DNA of 37,578 nt from a virus. The stretch is from positions 1 through 37,578 of IMG/VR virus record IMGVR_UViG_3300037521_000128; one strand, written 5' to 3'. The number at the start of each line of letters is the position of its first letter. The first letter of the stretch is position 1. The notes below the pieces were generated by a model. The model had not been told where the DNA came from and searched no databases. It was given only the letters and a program-made list of their open reading frames with translations. This document shows, piece after piece, positions 1 to 6,572 of the stretch. The translations under genes were made by a program, and so were the position numbers.

Positions 1-738
1 CAGAGAAAGAGAGAAGACAAGGGAGACGCAAGCGACATAATAACTATTATGGATATCTGGGAAAACAACGCGATGGAATTCATCGCAAGTCGCCGTAAAA
101 AAGAGGCTCCAAAAAGAGCTACCCCCCATGCACCAGATGCACCCCCCCCCATGCACATCGTGCACCCCCCCCATGCACCAGGTGCACCCAAAGAAGATCC
201 CTATAAAGAAGATCCAATAGAAGAAAGAATGTCGCAACTCGCTGAAGCGAGCTGTCGACTCGCTACTCTTCTTCTAACTTTCATCTTAAAACTCAATCCG
301 AAAGCAAAGAAGCCCAACCTCGACACATGGGCTAATGACATCGATAAGCTCATTCGTCTAGACGGACGTTCAGAAGAGGAGATAGAGAAAGTAATTCGTT
401 GGAGCTTATCGGATGACTTCTGGTGCAAGAACATCCTCAGTGGTCGTAAGCTCAGAGAGAAGTTCGACCAGCTCTTTGTCGCCATGCAAACTCAGAAGAA
501 AGACCCTAAGAAACAGAAGGCCGTCGAAGCGAAAACTAAGGCAGACAGAGCGTTGAAAAACATGGAGTGGGCTAAGAACTTCTTAAAGGAAGGACCTGTC
601 AATATCGGTGACAACTTCATTAGGCTTAGAGACAACGGGGTGGAAGTAAAGCTTAATACCGGCTATCACATCATCGGACTCCTAGAACACGGGTTTTCCG
701 AACAAGTGAAGAATGCACACATGAAAATAACAAGATGA
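1..738 (+). CDS. Replication initiator, 3' part (continues from 37170 across the circle junction)
   Basis: This is the distal part of a 339-residue protein whose true start is the ATG at 37170; the two pieces join in frame through the 127-base overlap. An ATG at 49 is only internal (codon 111). The full protein has an N-terminal winged-helix domain, a Pro/His-rich linker encoded at about 112-205, and a C-terminal domain with the WSLSDDFWCKNILSGRKLR segment typical of phage DnaD/O-like initiators. By analogy with lambda O it should bind iterons and recruit host replication proteins. The linker DNA itself carries the iterons. The next gene starts 10 bases after the stop. Family assignment is by pattern and the origin role is inferred. 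Confidence 0.8.
   Translation, partial: QRKREDKGDASDIITIMDIWENNAMEFIASRRKKEAPKRATPHAPDAPPPMHIVHPPHAPGAPKEDPYKEDPIEERMSQLAEASCRLATLLLTFILKLNPKAKKPNLDTWANDIDKLIRLDGRSEEEIEKVIRWSLSDDFWCKNILSGRKLREKFDQLFVAMQTQKKDPKKQKAVEAKTKADRALKNMEWAKNFLKEGPVNIGDNFIRLRDNGVEVKLNTGYHIIGLLEHGFSEQVKNAHMKITR
122..190 (+). repeat. C-tract/TGCAC iterons, candidate replication origin
   Basis: Three direct repeats start at 128, 151 and 173 (periods 23 and 22). Each has the form ATGCAC-N3-(A/G)TGCAC followed by a C-tract of 8-9 bases in the first two units, and a further C6 tract precedes the array at 122-127. Each unit is itself an imperfect dyad of TGCAC half-sites 9 bases apart. The repeats lie inside the initiator gene and encode its Ala-Pro-His-Met linker. 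Lambda-type phages carry origin iterons in the initiator gene at the same relative place. Origin function is inferred. Confidence 0.6.
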
Positions 739-748
739 AGGTACAGAT

Positions 749-1060
749 ATGAAGGTATTTGACAAGATTATGGACGACATTCGTTCGGAGATGAAGGAAC
801 TCTCGTTTCACGAGATCCTTCGACAATCTCGAGATGGGATGGGACTCATGCAGTACAGAACTGCTGAATTCTTAGGAATGCGCAACAGCAGACTGAAGAA
901 CCTAGAGACTGGTTTCTTTAGATCGATGCCTTTGGATCAAGAGCTTGATGCTATATCCGACTTCTTTGAGCTTCCTAGAGAAATGCTAGAGGACAAAGCA
1001 GCTCGCCATGTCAGAAGCAGACGAGTAGACCGAAAGGTAAGGACGCTAGGAGATGGCTAA
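749..1060 (+). CDS. XRE/Cro-like helix-turn-helix protein
   Basis: A 103-residue protein with a Cro/C1-type HTH around residues 22-52, where a QYRTAEFLGMRNSRLKNLE segment gives the two helices, then helices that read like the rest of an XRE fold. Basic Arg/Lys-rich C-terminus. A GAAGG Shine-Dalgarno lies just upstream and the gene follows the replication initiator by 10 bases, so it is cotranscribed with it. It is likely an early transcriptional regulator; its target is unknown. The stop overlaps the start of the zinc-protein gene at 1053. Confidence 0.7.
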   Translation: MKVFDKIMDDIRSEMKELSFHEILRQSRDGMGLMQYRTAEFLGMRNSRLKNLETGFFRSMPLDQELDAISDFFELPREMLEDKAARHVRSRRVDRKVRTLGDG

Positions 1061-1232
1061 AGTTGAATGCACTTACTGTCGCAAGGAACAGGACTCTACC
1101 TTCGGCTTCTATTGGTCTAAAGGTAATAGGACATCTCTCTGTAAGACGTGTCAAAAGAGATATGCAAGGTCTTGGTATCAAATGCATTTAGACAAAATCG
1201 AGATGAACCGAAAGGCGGGTAAACATGGCTAA
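1053..1232 (+). CDS. Small CxxC zinc-ribbon protein
   Basis: A 59-residue protein starting at the ATG at 1053 (AGGAG just upstream), overlapping both neighbours by 8 bases, which indicates translational coupling. It contains CTYC near residue 6 and CKTC near residue 30, two CxxC knuckles about 20 residues apart, followed by a basic YxRxWYxxH stretch. This is the arrangement of small phage zinc fingers that resemble HNH-associated or recombination-endonuclease zinc ribbons, but no HNH residues follow. Zinc binding is inferred from the cysteines; function is unknown. Confidence 0.75.
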   Translation: MAKVECTYCRKEQDSTFGFYWSKGNRTSLCKTCQKRYARSWYQMHLDKIEMNRKAGKHG

Positions 1233-1674
1233 AAATACTTATAATTTCATACTTTTTGGCAAACCTAAGTCGCAATGTCGGCCTCGTTTCGTTCCAGAAA
1301 AGAATGGGCGAGTGAGGTGTTATGACCCTATGTCCAGCAAGAAAGCTATTGATAGAATAGCACTCATGAGCCAGATGCGATCTGTAGGCCTTGTAGCACG
1401 TCTAGAAGAGCCGTTGTTTGTTCAGATGAAGTTCCACCTTGGTGGAGCAGCAACACGCAGCACGGCCCGTTTAAATGGCAAACCGAAGCCCACTACACCA
1501 GACATCGACAATCTAGTGAAATACTACCTCGATGTGATGAACGACCTCATCTTCAAAGACGATAGATACGTCACACATCTCACCTGTTTGAAGATCTACT
1601 CGGAAAAGAAGAAGGTGGAGATAGTTATCACTCCAATGAGTCAAGTTCTAGAAAAGAAAAAGAAAGATGTATGA
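1225..1674 (+). CDS. rusA: RusA-like Holliday junction resolvase
   Basis: A 149-residue protein, normal for the RusA family. It starts with a beta strand (NFILFGKPKSQ...RPRF), as RusA does. The catalytic acidic motif is visible as PDIDNLVKYYLDVMND at residues 92-107 (D93 and D95 correspond to the paired aspartates) followed by KDDR at 111-114 (the third acidic site). RusA dimers cut four-way junctions symmetrically. Here it would resolve recombination or replication branches before packaging, in concert with the RecT/YqaJ genes on the other strand. It is coupled to the preceding zinc-protein gene by an 8-base overlap. The C-terminus is lysine-rich. Confidence 0.9.
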   Translation: MAKNTYNFILFGKPKSQCRPRFVPEKNGRVRCYDPMSSKKAIDRIALMSQMRSVGLVARLEEPLFVQMKFHLGGAATRSTARLNGKPKPTTPDIDNLVKYYLDVMNDLIFKDDRYVTHLTCLKIYSEKKKVEIVITPMSQVLEKKKKDV

Positions 1675-1747
1675 CATGGCTTTCGTCCCCGACCATTGGG
1701 ATATGGCTGAGTTAACCCCCATGACAAAGGAACAGTATGAAAAATAA
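1667..1747 (+). CDS. Possible 26-residue peptide
   Basis: An ATG at 1667 overlaps the rusA stop by 8 bases and opens a 26-codon frame (MYDMAFVPDHWDMAELTPM... ending in YEK) whose stop overlaps the next start at 1737 by 11 bases. The chain of overlaps matches the rest of this operon and fills an otherwise empty 62-base gap, which argues for translation. No family is recognised and so short a frame could be chance. Confidence 0.35.
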   Translation: MYDMAFVPDHWDMAELTPMTKEQYEK

Positions 1748-1958
1748 GACCCACACCAATGTCAAAGATAAACTGCCAGAAGCTTTTGAGCTGGTAGACC
1801 TTCAACTGGATGATGGGAAAGAAAACATAGGATGGTGGACAGGTTATAAGTGGCACATCATCGGCTTAAACTGTAGCAAATCAAAGGTGCAGCTTTGGAA
1901 AAAGACAGGATTTCAGGGAAGGAAGGCTCTCTACAAAGAACGAAAAAGAGGAAGATAA
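1737..1958 (+). CDS. Hypothetical small phage protein
   Basis: A 73-residue protein with a central GWWTGYKWHIIG segment and a strongly basic C-terminus (KERKRGR). The aromatic-rich core suggests a small beta domain. It sits between rusA and other short early genes in the same orientation. Start ATG at 1737 with a purine-rich AAAGGAAC upstream. No function is recognised. Confidence 0.6.
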   Translation: MKNKTHTNVKDKLPEAFELVDLQLDDGKENIGWWTGYKWHIIGLNCSKSKVQLWKKTGFQGRKALYKERKRGR

Positions 1959-1983
1959 GGAAATAAGAAAGAAGGTAAGAACA

Positions 1984-2193
1984 ATGGAAATAGAGATAAA
2001 AGTTAAAGGGGACTACTTAGAAGATCGTAACGAGATGCTTATTATTTCTCATGCTGCGGAGCTTTCAAGTATTCTCCATAAAGTTAGAGAAGAAGTGGAT
2101 TGCAGAAAAAAATACTGTGACGATGTGACAGAAAAAGAAGGCTATTTCTTGGAAACTCTTCAGGAAATGCTTTGTCTGGAGTGGATGGATTGA
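1984..2193 (+). CDS. Hypothetical small acidic helical protein
   Basis: A 69-residue, acidic, mostly helical protein. The leader contains GAAGG about 10 bases before the ATG at 1984. Two cysteines (CRKKYC) are adjacent in sequence and a third lies near the C-terminus, but there is no zinc-finger spacing. The stop TGA at 2191 overlaps the probable TTG start of the next gene at 2190. Not recognised. Confidence 0.6.
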   Translation: MEIEIKVKGDYLEDRNEMLIISHAAELSSILHKVREEVDCRKKYCDDVTEKEGYFLETLQEMLCLEWMD

Positions 2194-2501
2194 ACGACGC
2201 TCAACTGTTAGGAGAAACACTAGGTGAATGGGTAAGCGTCGAAGCAAAAAACCCTTCTGAAGCAGGACGATATTTGGTGTTGCAAAAAGCTTATATCTTC
2301 AAATCAAAAAACTATAAAACTAATAAAATGGACGACTATCGATTTGGTCCCTCGATTAACATAACAAGGTTAGCACGAAGAAGAAAGGATCTTAAAGATG
2401 TAGGGACTCTTAGGTGGTGGGCATCCAAAGGTGTCGTTGTAAAGAGAATCACGCATTGGATGCAATTGCCACCATTACCAAAGGCAAAAGATGAAGACTG
2501 A
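2190..2501 (+). CDS. DUF551-like phage protein (non-ATG start)
   Basis: It carries the DUF551 pattern: an N-terminal GEWVSVEAKNPSEAGRYLV strand set and a C-terminal THWMQLPPLP signature. No in-frame ATG precedes the domain. The best start is TTG at 2190, which overlaps the previous stop and has GGAG 8 bases upstream; GTG at 2181 or TTG at 2172 are alternatives. About 103 residues. DUF551 proteins are common in phage early regions and their biochemical role is not established. It is one of three intact members in this genome, with a fourth remnant. Confidence 0.65.
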   Translation: MNDAQLLGETLGEWVSVEAKNPSEAGRYLVLQKAYIFKSKNYKTNKMDDYRFGPSINITRLARRRKDLKDVGTLRWWASKGVVVKRITHWMQLPPLPKAKDED

Positions 2502-2910
2502 ACTCAACTACCAACTAACTCTTTCTGAGGAACATATGCAGATTCTATGGGAGGCTCTAGAGCTATATACTCGTATTCACATGGGACAATGGGAAGAGTG
2601 CAGTAGATATTCCCAAGTCCCCATAGACTTCGTGATAGACTGCGATAAAGCGTTAAGGAAGGTAGCGGAAGAGTTTGAAGCTACTCCCTATCCAGGATCT
2701 TATTACGGAATTTTCAGTAAGAAACTTCCAATAACTGCAAGTATCGCGTTCGATATGGAACAAGTCATACGTCGTCACCTGTCATTGGATAGACATCCAG
2801 AGGGTGGATTTGGCGTACATTTTGACAAACCAGGTCATTGGGTCAAGGACAGACCACTACCCGAAGTAGAAACCATAAGACAACACAAGAACCACAAGGA
2901 AGGGCAATGA
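2491..2910 (+). CDS. Hypothetical phage protein (139 aa)
   Basis: It starts at the ATG at 2491, overlapping the DUF551 gene by 11 bases. The N-terminal LTLSEEHMQILWEALELYTR segment predicts a helix followed by a conserved-looking MGQWEE stretch. This architecture occurs in small phage proteins of unknown role. The C-terminal third is Pro/Gly/His-rich. The stop overlaps the next ATG (ATGA). Confidence 0.65.
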   Translation: MKTELNYQLTLSEEHMQILWEALELYTRIHMGQWEECSRYSQVPIDFVIDCDKALRKVAEEFEATPYPGSYYGIFSKKLPITASIAFDMEQVIRRHLSLDRHPEGGFGVHFDKPGHWVKDRPLPEVETIRQHKNHKEGQ

Positions 2911-3113
2911 AAGTTCAGTTTAAAGGAATCACACGCAACAAAGAATCTCTACACGTCTTGAAGTACGTCATTGAAGAGCAGAAAGGAGACGCTCAGATTA
3001 CAAGCACTATATGTATCATTCTTGAAGACACGGGCATGACCGCTTCTCAGCCACTGGATGACATCATTCCCAAGGGAGCTAAATTAGCGTCTGAGCAATA
3101 CAAAAAGAGGTAG
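2907..3113 (+). CDS. Hypothetical small protein
   Basis: A 68-residue protein beginning at the ATG at 2907, coupled by ATGA to the previous stop and preceded by AAGGAAGGG. A longer in-frame extension back to 2838 lies within the preceding gene and is an artefact. It reads as a beta-alpha-beta fold ending in a basic KKR tail. Not recognised. Confidence 0.55.
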   Translation: MKVQFKGITRNKESLHVLKYVIEEQKGDAQITSTICIILEDTGMTASQPLDDIIPKGAKLASEQYKKR

Positions 3114-3117
3114 GTCA

Positions 3118-3345
3118 ATGCATAGAAGAAGAAAAATTAAGACTGTAAGTCACGATGATACCACAATCTTTGATAGGAGAGTCAACGATGCGGTGGAAGA
3201 GATTACTTATCGTGTATCAAGATATATCGTAGATATAAAATTTTGTACTAGCTGCTCTTCTGATAATGAAGAAGTTGCAGCAGTATTTATGAACACAGCT
3301 TTTATTATGTACGAGGAGAACAACGATGCCATTGAAGAAAGGTAA
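3118..3345 (+). CDS. Cse60-like small protein, copy 1
   Basis: A 75-residue protein with the Cse60-like pattern: an N-terminal strand, a VNDAVEEITYRV helix, a VDIKF strand and a C-terminal FIMYEE strand. It is a paralogue of the protein at 3588, sharing the start (KIKTVS/KLKTVS), VNDA, the EIT segment and the same AFI-YEE...NND end. The two genes and their overlapping downstream frames form a tandem duplication. Cse60 is a short sporulation-associated protein in Bacillus and its role in phages is unknown. Start ATG at 3118 with AGGTAGG upstream. Confidence 0.65.
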   Translation: MHRRRKIKTVSHDDTTIFDRRVNDAVEEITYRVSRYIVDIKFCTSCSSDNEEVAAVFMNTAFIMYEENNDAIEER

Positions 3346-3379
3346 ATCAAAATTAGAAAGATGGATGGAGATGACCTAA
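3326..3379 (+). pseudogene. Truncated DUF6496-like frame (MPLKKGKSK)
   Basis: The ATG at 3326 inside the end of the Cse60-like gene starts MPLKKGKSKLERWMEMT (17 residues) and stops at 3379, overlapping the next start as TAATG. Its first residues match the intact [10 protein letters not shown] protein at 3811, which overlaps the second Cse60-like copy in the same way. It therefore looks like the shortened half of a duplicated gene pair. It could still be translated and serve only to couple the next gene. Confidence 0.55.
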
Positions 3380-3588
3380 TGATGGAATATATCAAGGATA
3401 AAGAAGTGTTTAAGGCGGTTTCTTTCGCTTCTTCTATGATTAAAAAAGGAGTAAGTAAGGGGTTATCTGTCTACAAAGCGGCTTCTTATTACAATGTGGC
3501 TACTTATGAAGTTGCGAGCCATCTTGGTAGAAGAGGAGCTGATAAAGCTAAAATGAACAGAAGAAATAGAGAGGCGACGGGATACTAA
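3379..3588 (+). CDS. Small helix-turn-helix protein
   Basis: A 69-residue protein starting at the ATG at 3379 (GGAG 8 bases upstream, TAATG overlap with the preceding frame). Residues around GLSVYKAASYYNVATYEVASHLGRR fit a homeodomain-like or resolvase-type HTH, where the AASYYNV turn precedes a recognition helix. The basic C-terminus (KMNRRNRE) would aid DNA binding. It lies between the two duplicated Cse60-like copies and ends in a TAATG overlap with the second. Role unknown, probably DNA-binding. Confidence 0.55.
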   Translation: MMEYIKDKEVFKAVSFASSMIKKGVSKGLSVYKAASYYNVATYEVASHLGRRGADKAKMNRRNREATGY

Positions 3589-3848
3589 TGAAAAAGTTAA
3601 AGACCGTGAGTAGCTGTTATGGGAATGTCGATTTTGATCTGATGGTCAACGACGCTATTTATGAGATTACTTCACGAGTAGGAGAAATCGTAGACGTACA
3701 ATTCAATTCTGTCTCTTTTTCTGGAGACATGGACAACGAGGATTACTCAGTAAGAACAGCTTTTATTATTTATGAGGAAACCTATCCTGATAACCAAAAG
3801 GAGAACAACGATGCCACTGAAGAAAGGAAATTCAAAGAAAGTAGTTAG
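3588..3848 (+). CDS. Cse60-like small protein, copy 2
   Basis: An 86-residue paralogue of the 3118 protein with the same strand-helix-strand layout ([25 protein letters not shown]) and a longer tail because its last 38 bases overlap the DUF6496-like gene at 3811. The overlap is larger than in copy 1 (20 bases) but placed identically, so the pair duplicated as a unit. Role unknown. Confidence 0.65.
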   Translation: MKKLKTVSSCYGNVDFDLMVNDAIYEITSRVGEIVDVQFNSVSFSGDMDNEDYSVRTAFIIYEETYPDNQKENNDATEERKFKESS

Positions 3849-3963
3849 CGAGAACATCAGTGAATTAAAAGCATCTGGCTTTCCTCAGAAGCAAGCCGTT
3901 GCTATAGCTTTGGACTCAGCAAAAACCAGGAAGAAAAAGAAAATTTCAAGAGGGAGAAGGTGA
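3811..3963 (+). CDS. DUF6496-like small basic protein
   Basis: A 50-residue protein from the ATG at 3811 with AAAAGGAG upstream. It matches the DUF6496 pattern: [16 protein letters not shown] start, then [12 protein letters not shown], then a Lys/Arg tail. Such proteins are widespread in phages and their role is unknown; the charge suggests nucleic-acid contact. The stop overlaps the RyR-domain gene start (TGATG). A truncated copy of the N-terminus sits at 3326. Confidence 0.75.
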   Translation: MPLKKGNSKKVVSENISELKASGFPQKQAVAIALDSAKTRKKKKISRGRR

Positions 3964-4310
3964 TGAAGGTACGAGACATTGCAAGAATTTGCCATGAAGC
4001 TAACGCAGCCTATTGTGAGTCACTAGGTGATGACTCAGAACAGCATTGGAATTTAGCACCACTATCAGTCCAGGTAAGTGCGCAACAAGGTGTCCAGTCG
4101 GTATTAAAGGACCGATTTATGCTGCCTTATGATTTGCATGCAAAGTGGATGGAAAGAAAGTTTCGTGATGGATGGAGGTACGGGGAGTTTAAAGATTTAA
4201 ATCTTAAAACACATCCATGTTTAGTTAGCTATGGAAGGCTTTCAAGAGAAGAGCAATTAAAAGATAAGTTATTTTTAACAATATCAAAGTTTTTAATTTG
4301 TTATTTATAA
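3963..4310 (+). CDS. RyR-domain protein
   Basis: A 115-residue protein that is essentially one RyR (ryanodine-receptor repeat) domain: IARICHEANAAYCE at the start, W residues near 30, LHAKWMERKFRDGWRYGE in the middle, then THPCLVSYGRLSREEQLKD. The GW-YG and HP-L-Y-L-EQ-KD signature is typical of bacterial and phage RyR domains, which are thought to bind nucleotide-like ligands. Start ATG at 3963 overlaps the previous stop and follows a GGGAGAAGG site. Its role in infection is unknown. Confidence 0.8.
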   Translation: MKVRDIARICHEANAAYCESLGDDSEQHWNLAPLSVQVSAQQGVQSVLKDRFMLPYDLHAKWMERKFRDGWRYGEFKDLNLKTHPCLVSYGRLSREEQLKDKLFLTISKFLICYL

Positions 4311-4323
4311 AAGGAGAAAAGAG

Positions 4324-4590
4324 ATGACTGAAGATTACATGACTATTGCACAGTTCGTAGAAAAGCATAAATTTTTAACAGAAAACGGATTGAGATGGAT
4401 GATTTTTAAGGACTCTGAAGGTTTAGAAGAATGTTTAGTTAGACGAGCCAATAGAATCTGGATAAAAGAAGAAATGTTTTTTAAGTTTTTAGAAATTCAA
4501 TCAGACAAAGAAAAAGAAAAGAAAAAAAAGACTAAGAAACCTTTTGTTCCGATGAAGAGCCCTTATATAAAAGTAAAGGATAGAAAATGA
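4324..4590 (+). CDS. MerR/excisionase-type DNA-binding protein
   Basis: An 88-residue protein. MTIAQFVEKHKFLTENGLRWMIF reads like the TxxExA...T-xxLR HTH of small excisionase-like proteins, and IWIKEEMFFKFLE like the following wing/helix. The tail is a lysine cluster (KEKEKKKKTKK). Strong AAAGGAGAAAAG site before the ATG. Without an integrase in the genome it is more likely a transcription factor than a true excisionase. Confidence 0.55.
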   Translation: MTEDYMTIAQFVEKHKFLTENGLRWMIFKDSEGLEECLVRRANRIWIKEEMFFKFLEIQSDKEKEKKKKTKKPFVPMKSPYIKVKDRK

Positions 4591-4646
4591 GTAAACAACT
4601 AATCATACCTTTACTTGAATGGCTGCTCTTTAGACCAAGCTATTGA
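4587..4646 (+). other. 19-codon frame coupled by ATGA, possibly the broken 5' end of the next gene
   Basis: The ATG at 4587 overlaps the preceding stop and encodes MSKQLIIPLLEWLLFRPSY before TGA. The long frame of the sigma-like gene is open in another frame from 4615, so this could be the original start separated by a frameshift, or just a coupling peptide. Confidence 0.3.
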
Positions 4647-4677
4647 AGCGGTAGGAAATAGGATCAGGAACAACAGG

Positions 4678-5466
4678 ATGTCGAAGAGAAAAAATAAGTT
4701 TAAAGAGACTGTCTTGATGGCTTGGAAGTTAAGAAAGAATCTCAAAACGATGACATATCTGGAGTTAGACCCAGAAATGATGACAGAAGAGACACCTCGA
4801 GACATCATAGATGACAAATGGCGACGAGAAGCTATCTTGGAAGCTGTCTCTACTCTGAACGAAAGGGAAAGGTCAGTCATCATTAGCAGGTATATTGACG
4901 ATGAGACCCTGAAAGTGAACGCTGAAAGATTGAGTCTGTGCACAGAAAGAATAAGGCAGATAGAGGCGAAAGCCTTGAGGAAGCTTAGGCTTCCTATTCG
5001 ATCCAAGCAACTTGCGCCTTATCTTGATGACATGGAAGCGCGACTTCATAAAAGGGAACAGGAACGAAAAAAGTCAGAGGAGAGGAGCAAGCGCCAGTCT
5101 CTTAGTTGGATGATGGGAAGTAGAACTCGTGAAGCAAGGAAACGTCTAGCTCTTGCAACTGCTCGAGAAGAGGAAAGAAAGGAAGCGTTAGACAGGAAAG
5201 AAAAGAGAGACAGGTTCCAAGTAGAGTGGGAGATTGAGCACAAAGAGAAGTATGACTTCTACAATGAGGTGCAAACTATGATTAGTAATGTCGATAGACT
5301 GAAGGATATCACTCTTAAGCCAAGACTCTTTGTAGGAAAATGCAAATGCCGAGACTGGCACGCAGAGTACAGGCTTTTATGTGAAGAGTTTGAAATAGGG
5401 TGCATGAAATGTCTTACTGTATTTGATATGGAAGTAAAGGAGAAGGATGAAGAGATTGAGCGGTAA
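4678..5466 (+). CDS. Sigma-70 region-4-like protein with C-terminal cysteine knuckle
   Basis: From the ATG at 4678 (AGGA upstream) the protein has 262 residues; the frame is open from 4615 but offers only a TTG there without a ribosome site. A sigma-region-4-like segment is clear: LNERERSVIISRYIDDETL followed by ERIRQIEAKALRKLRL, the helix-turn-helix signature of sigma-70 factors. Regions 2 and 3 are absent. A long charged coiled coil follows, then CKC...C..GCMKC, a probable zinc knuckle. Phage proteins of this type can act as late-gene regulators. Whether it binds RNA polymerase is unknown. Confidence 0.7.
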   Translation: MSKRKNKFKETVLMAWKLRKNLKTMTYLELDPEMMTEETPRDIIDDKWRREAILEAVSTLNERERSVIISRYIDDETLKVNAERLSLCTERIRQIEAKALRKLRLPIRSKQLAPYLDDMEARLHKREQERKKSEERSKRQSLSWMMGSRTREARKRLALATAREEERKEALDRKEKRDRFQVEWEIEHKEKYDFYNEVQTMISNVDRLKDITLKPRLFVGKCKCRDWHAEYRLLCEEFEIGCMKCLTVFDMEVKEKDEEIER

Positions 5467-5722
5467 TCTATGCATTGTGGAGCAGGAGTCTTTAGATAAT
5501 ATTCTAAAAGAGTTTGAGGATGTTAAAAATAAGTTTTATGAATTGGAACTTGAGATGACAAAAAAAATTACTCGTTTTGATGTGATGTATCATCACTTAG
5601 AACAACAACGTAAAATATTGGCTGATAATGCCGATACTTATTTTAAACTATCATTAAGGTCTTTAACTGAGCTTGATACAATGAAAAACAAGCTACAAAA
5701 GGATCGCGAGAATAGATTATGA
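5447..5722 (+). CDS. Small coiled-coil protein
   Basis: A 91-residue protein, nearly all helical with heptad-like spacing from about residue 14 to the end. The ATG at 5447 is preceded by AAGGAGAAGG, and the start overlaps the sigma-like gene by 20 bases. The stop overlaps the next start (ATGA). No family recognised. Confidence 0.6.
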   Translation: MKRLSGNLCIVEQESLDNILKEFEDVKNKFYELELEMTKKITRFDVMYHHLEQQRKILADNADTYFKLSLRSLTELDTMKNKLQKDRENRL

Positions 5723-5943
5723 AACAAGAGCTAAACAATGGATGGGTTTGTATTAATGATTCGGTGCCACCTGAAGACTTTCATGTATTGGTAATACACG
5801 ATCTATACCCACAGATGATTCATGTTGCAGAGAGAAGAATAGGTAAATTTGACGTGTATAAAGTGTGTGATAGAATCCAAGTTTATCCTACCCACTGGCA
5901 ATATTTGCCGCCACCACCAGACTATAAAGGAGACCCAGAATGA
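5719..5943 (+). CDS. DUF551-like phage protein
   Basis: A 74-residue protein with the DUF551 layout: GWVCINDSVPPEDFHVLV at the N-terminus, an AERRIGKFDV middle strand and a C-terminal THWQYLPPPP signature. ATGA overlaps at both ends couple it to its neighbours. It is the second DUF551-like gene of the rightward early operon. Confidence 0.7.
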   Translation: MKQELNNGWVCINDSVPPEDFHVLVIHDLYPQMIHVAERRIGKFDVYKVCDRIQVYPTHWQYLPPPPDYKGDPE

Positions 5944-6278
5944 TTGAATGTACCAGTTTTAAAAGCTTTCAGAAAGGAAACTTTCAAGGATACGCCAACA
6001 TCTACGTGGAGAAGTGGGGTATTGAGATTACCGGATGTTCGCTATTCATGAAGGATGGTAGAAGGTGGATAAACCTTCCGTCAAAAGAGTATGTGAATAA
6101 GGAGGGAGAGAAGAAATTCCAACCTCTCTTCTTCTTCAGAGAGAAGTCTCATCATGAGGTGTTTGTCAACAAAGTTAAAGAAGCAATAGACAAGTGGTGT
6201 ATAGAGAATCCAGAGACACAGCAGTCTCAAGATACACTATTTGAAACAGCTTCTGATGACTCAGACATTCCATTTTAA
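5940..6278 (+). CDS. SpoVG-like single-stranded DNA-binding protein with SSB-type tail
   Basis: A 112-residue protein. Its body (KGNFQGYANIYVEKWGIEI, then GRRWINLPSKEY, then PLFFFRE) follows the SpoVG-like beta fold found in some phage and plasmid SSB substitutes. The C-terminus ends DDSDIPF, the acidic-plus-PF tip by which bacterial SSBs recruit replication and repair partners. Together these features make it the likely SSB of this phage. Single-strand binding is inferred. The ATG at 5940 overlaps the previous stop. Confidence 0.75.
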   Translation: MIECTSFKSFQKGNFQGYANIYVEKWGIEITGCSLFMKDGRRWINLPSKEYVNKEGEKKFQPLFFFREKSHHEVFVNKVKEAIDKWCIENPETQQSQDTLFETASDDSDIPF

Positions 6279-6287
6279 GGAGATATT

Positions 6288-6572
6288 ATGACAAAGGAGT
6301 TCAGTGGAACAATAGAAAAGATGTTCCACTGTGACTGGCCTAATTTTGTCTTACTGAAGGATAGGTTTTGGTTAGTCGCGAGTTCTTTTGAGAGAGTTGA
6401 CCACTTAGGGTTTGACAAATTCCTAGAGTTTCACCTTACTCAGAATGTGAGTTGTCAATTTCTTAAGAAAAAGTATGGAAATGACAAGTTCATAAACAAT
6501 ATTTCTCTAATGAGACATTGTTTATCTATAAACCAAGAATACATTGTGTTAATACAACCATTCGGGAGTTAA
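6288..6572 (+). CDS. Hypothetical protein (94 aa)
   Basis: It starts at the ATG at 6288, preceded by AAGGAGATATT, one of the best ribosome sites of the early block. The protein is rich in aromatic and hydrophobic residues (FVLLKDRFWLVASSF) and appears to be a soluble alpha/beta domain without a membrane span. Its position after the SSB-like gene suggests DNA metabolism, but no family is recognised. Confidence 0.6.
   Translation: MTKEFSGTIEKMFHCDWPNFVLLKDRFWLVASSFERVDHLGFDKFLEFHLTQNVSCQFLKKKYGNDKFINNISLMRHCLSINQEYIVLIQPFGS

Noticed and set aside
22-127. True short terminal repeats like those of T7
   Set aside because: The length equals a common assembly k-mer (127) and the repeat lies within a coding sequence at the presumed origin, which fits artefact better.
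122-190. A CRISPR array
   Set aside because: Only three short units with near-constant 'spacers', inside a coding frame.
49-738. Replication gene starting at the ATG at 49
   Set aside because: This ATG is codon 111 of the longer frame that starts at 37170 and passes through the circular junction.
4324-4590. A true excisionase
   Set aside because: The HTH resembles small excisionases, but no integrase or attachment site is visible, so a general DNA-binding role is safer.
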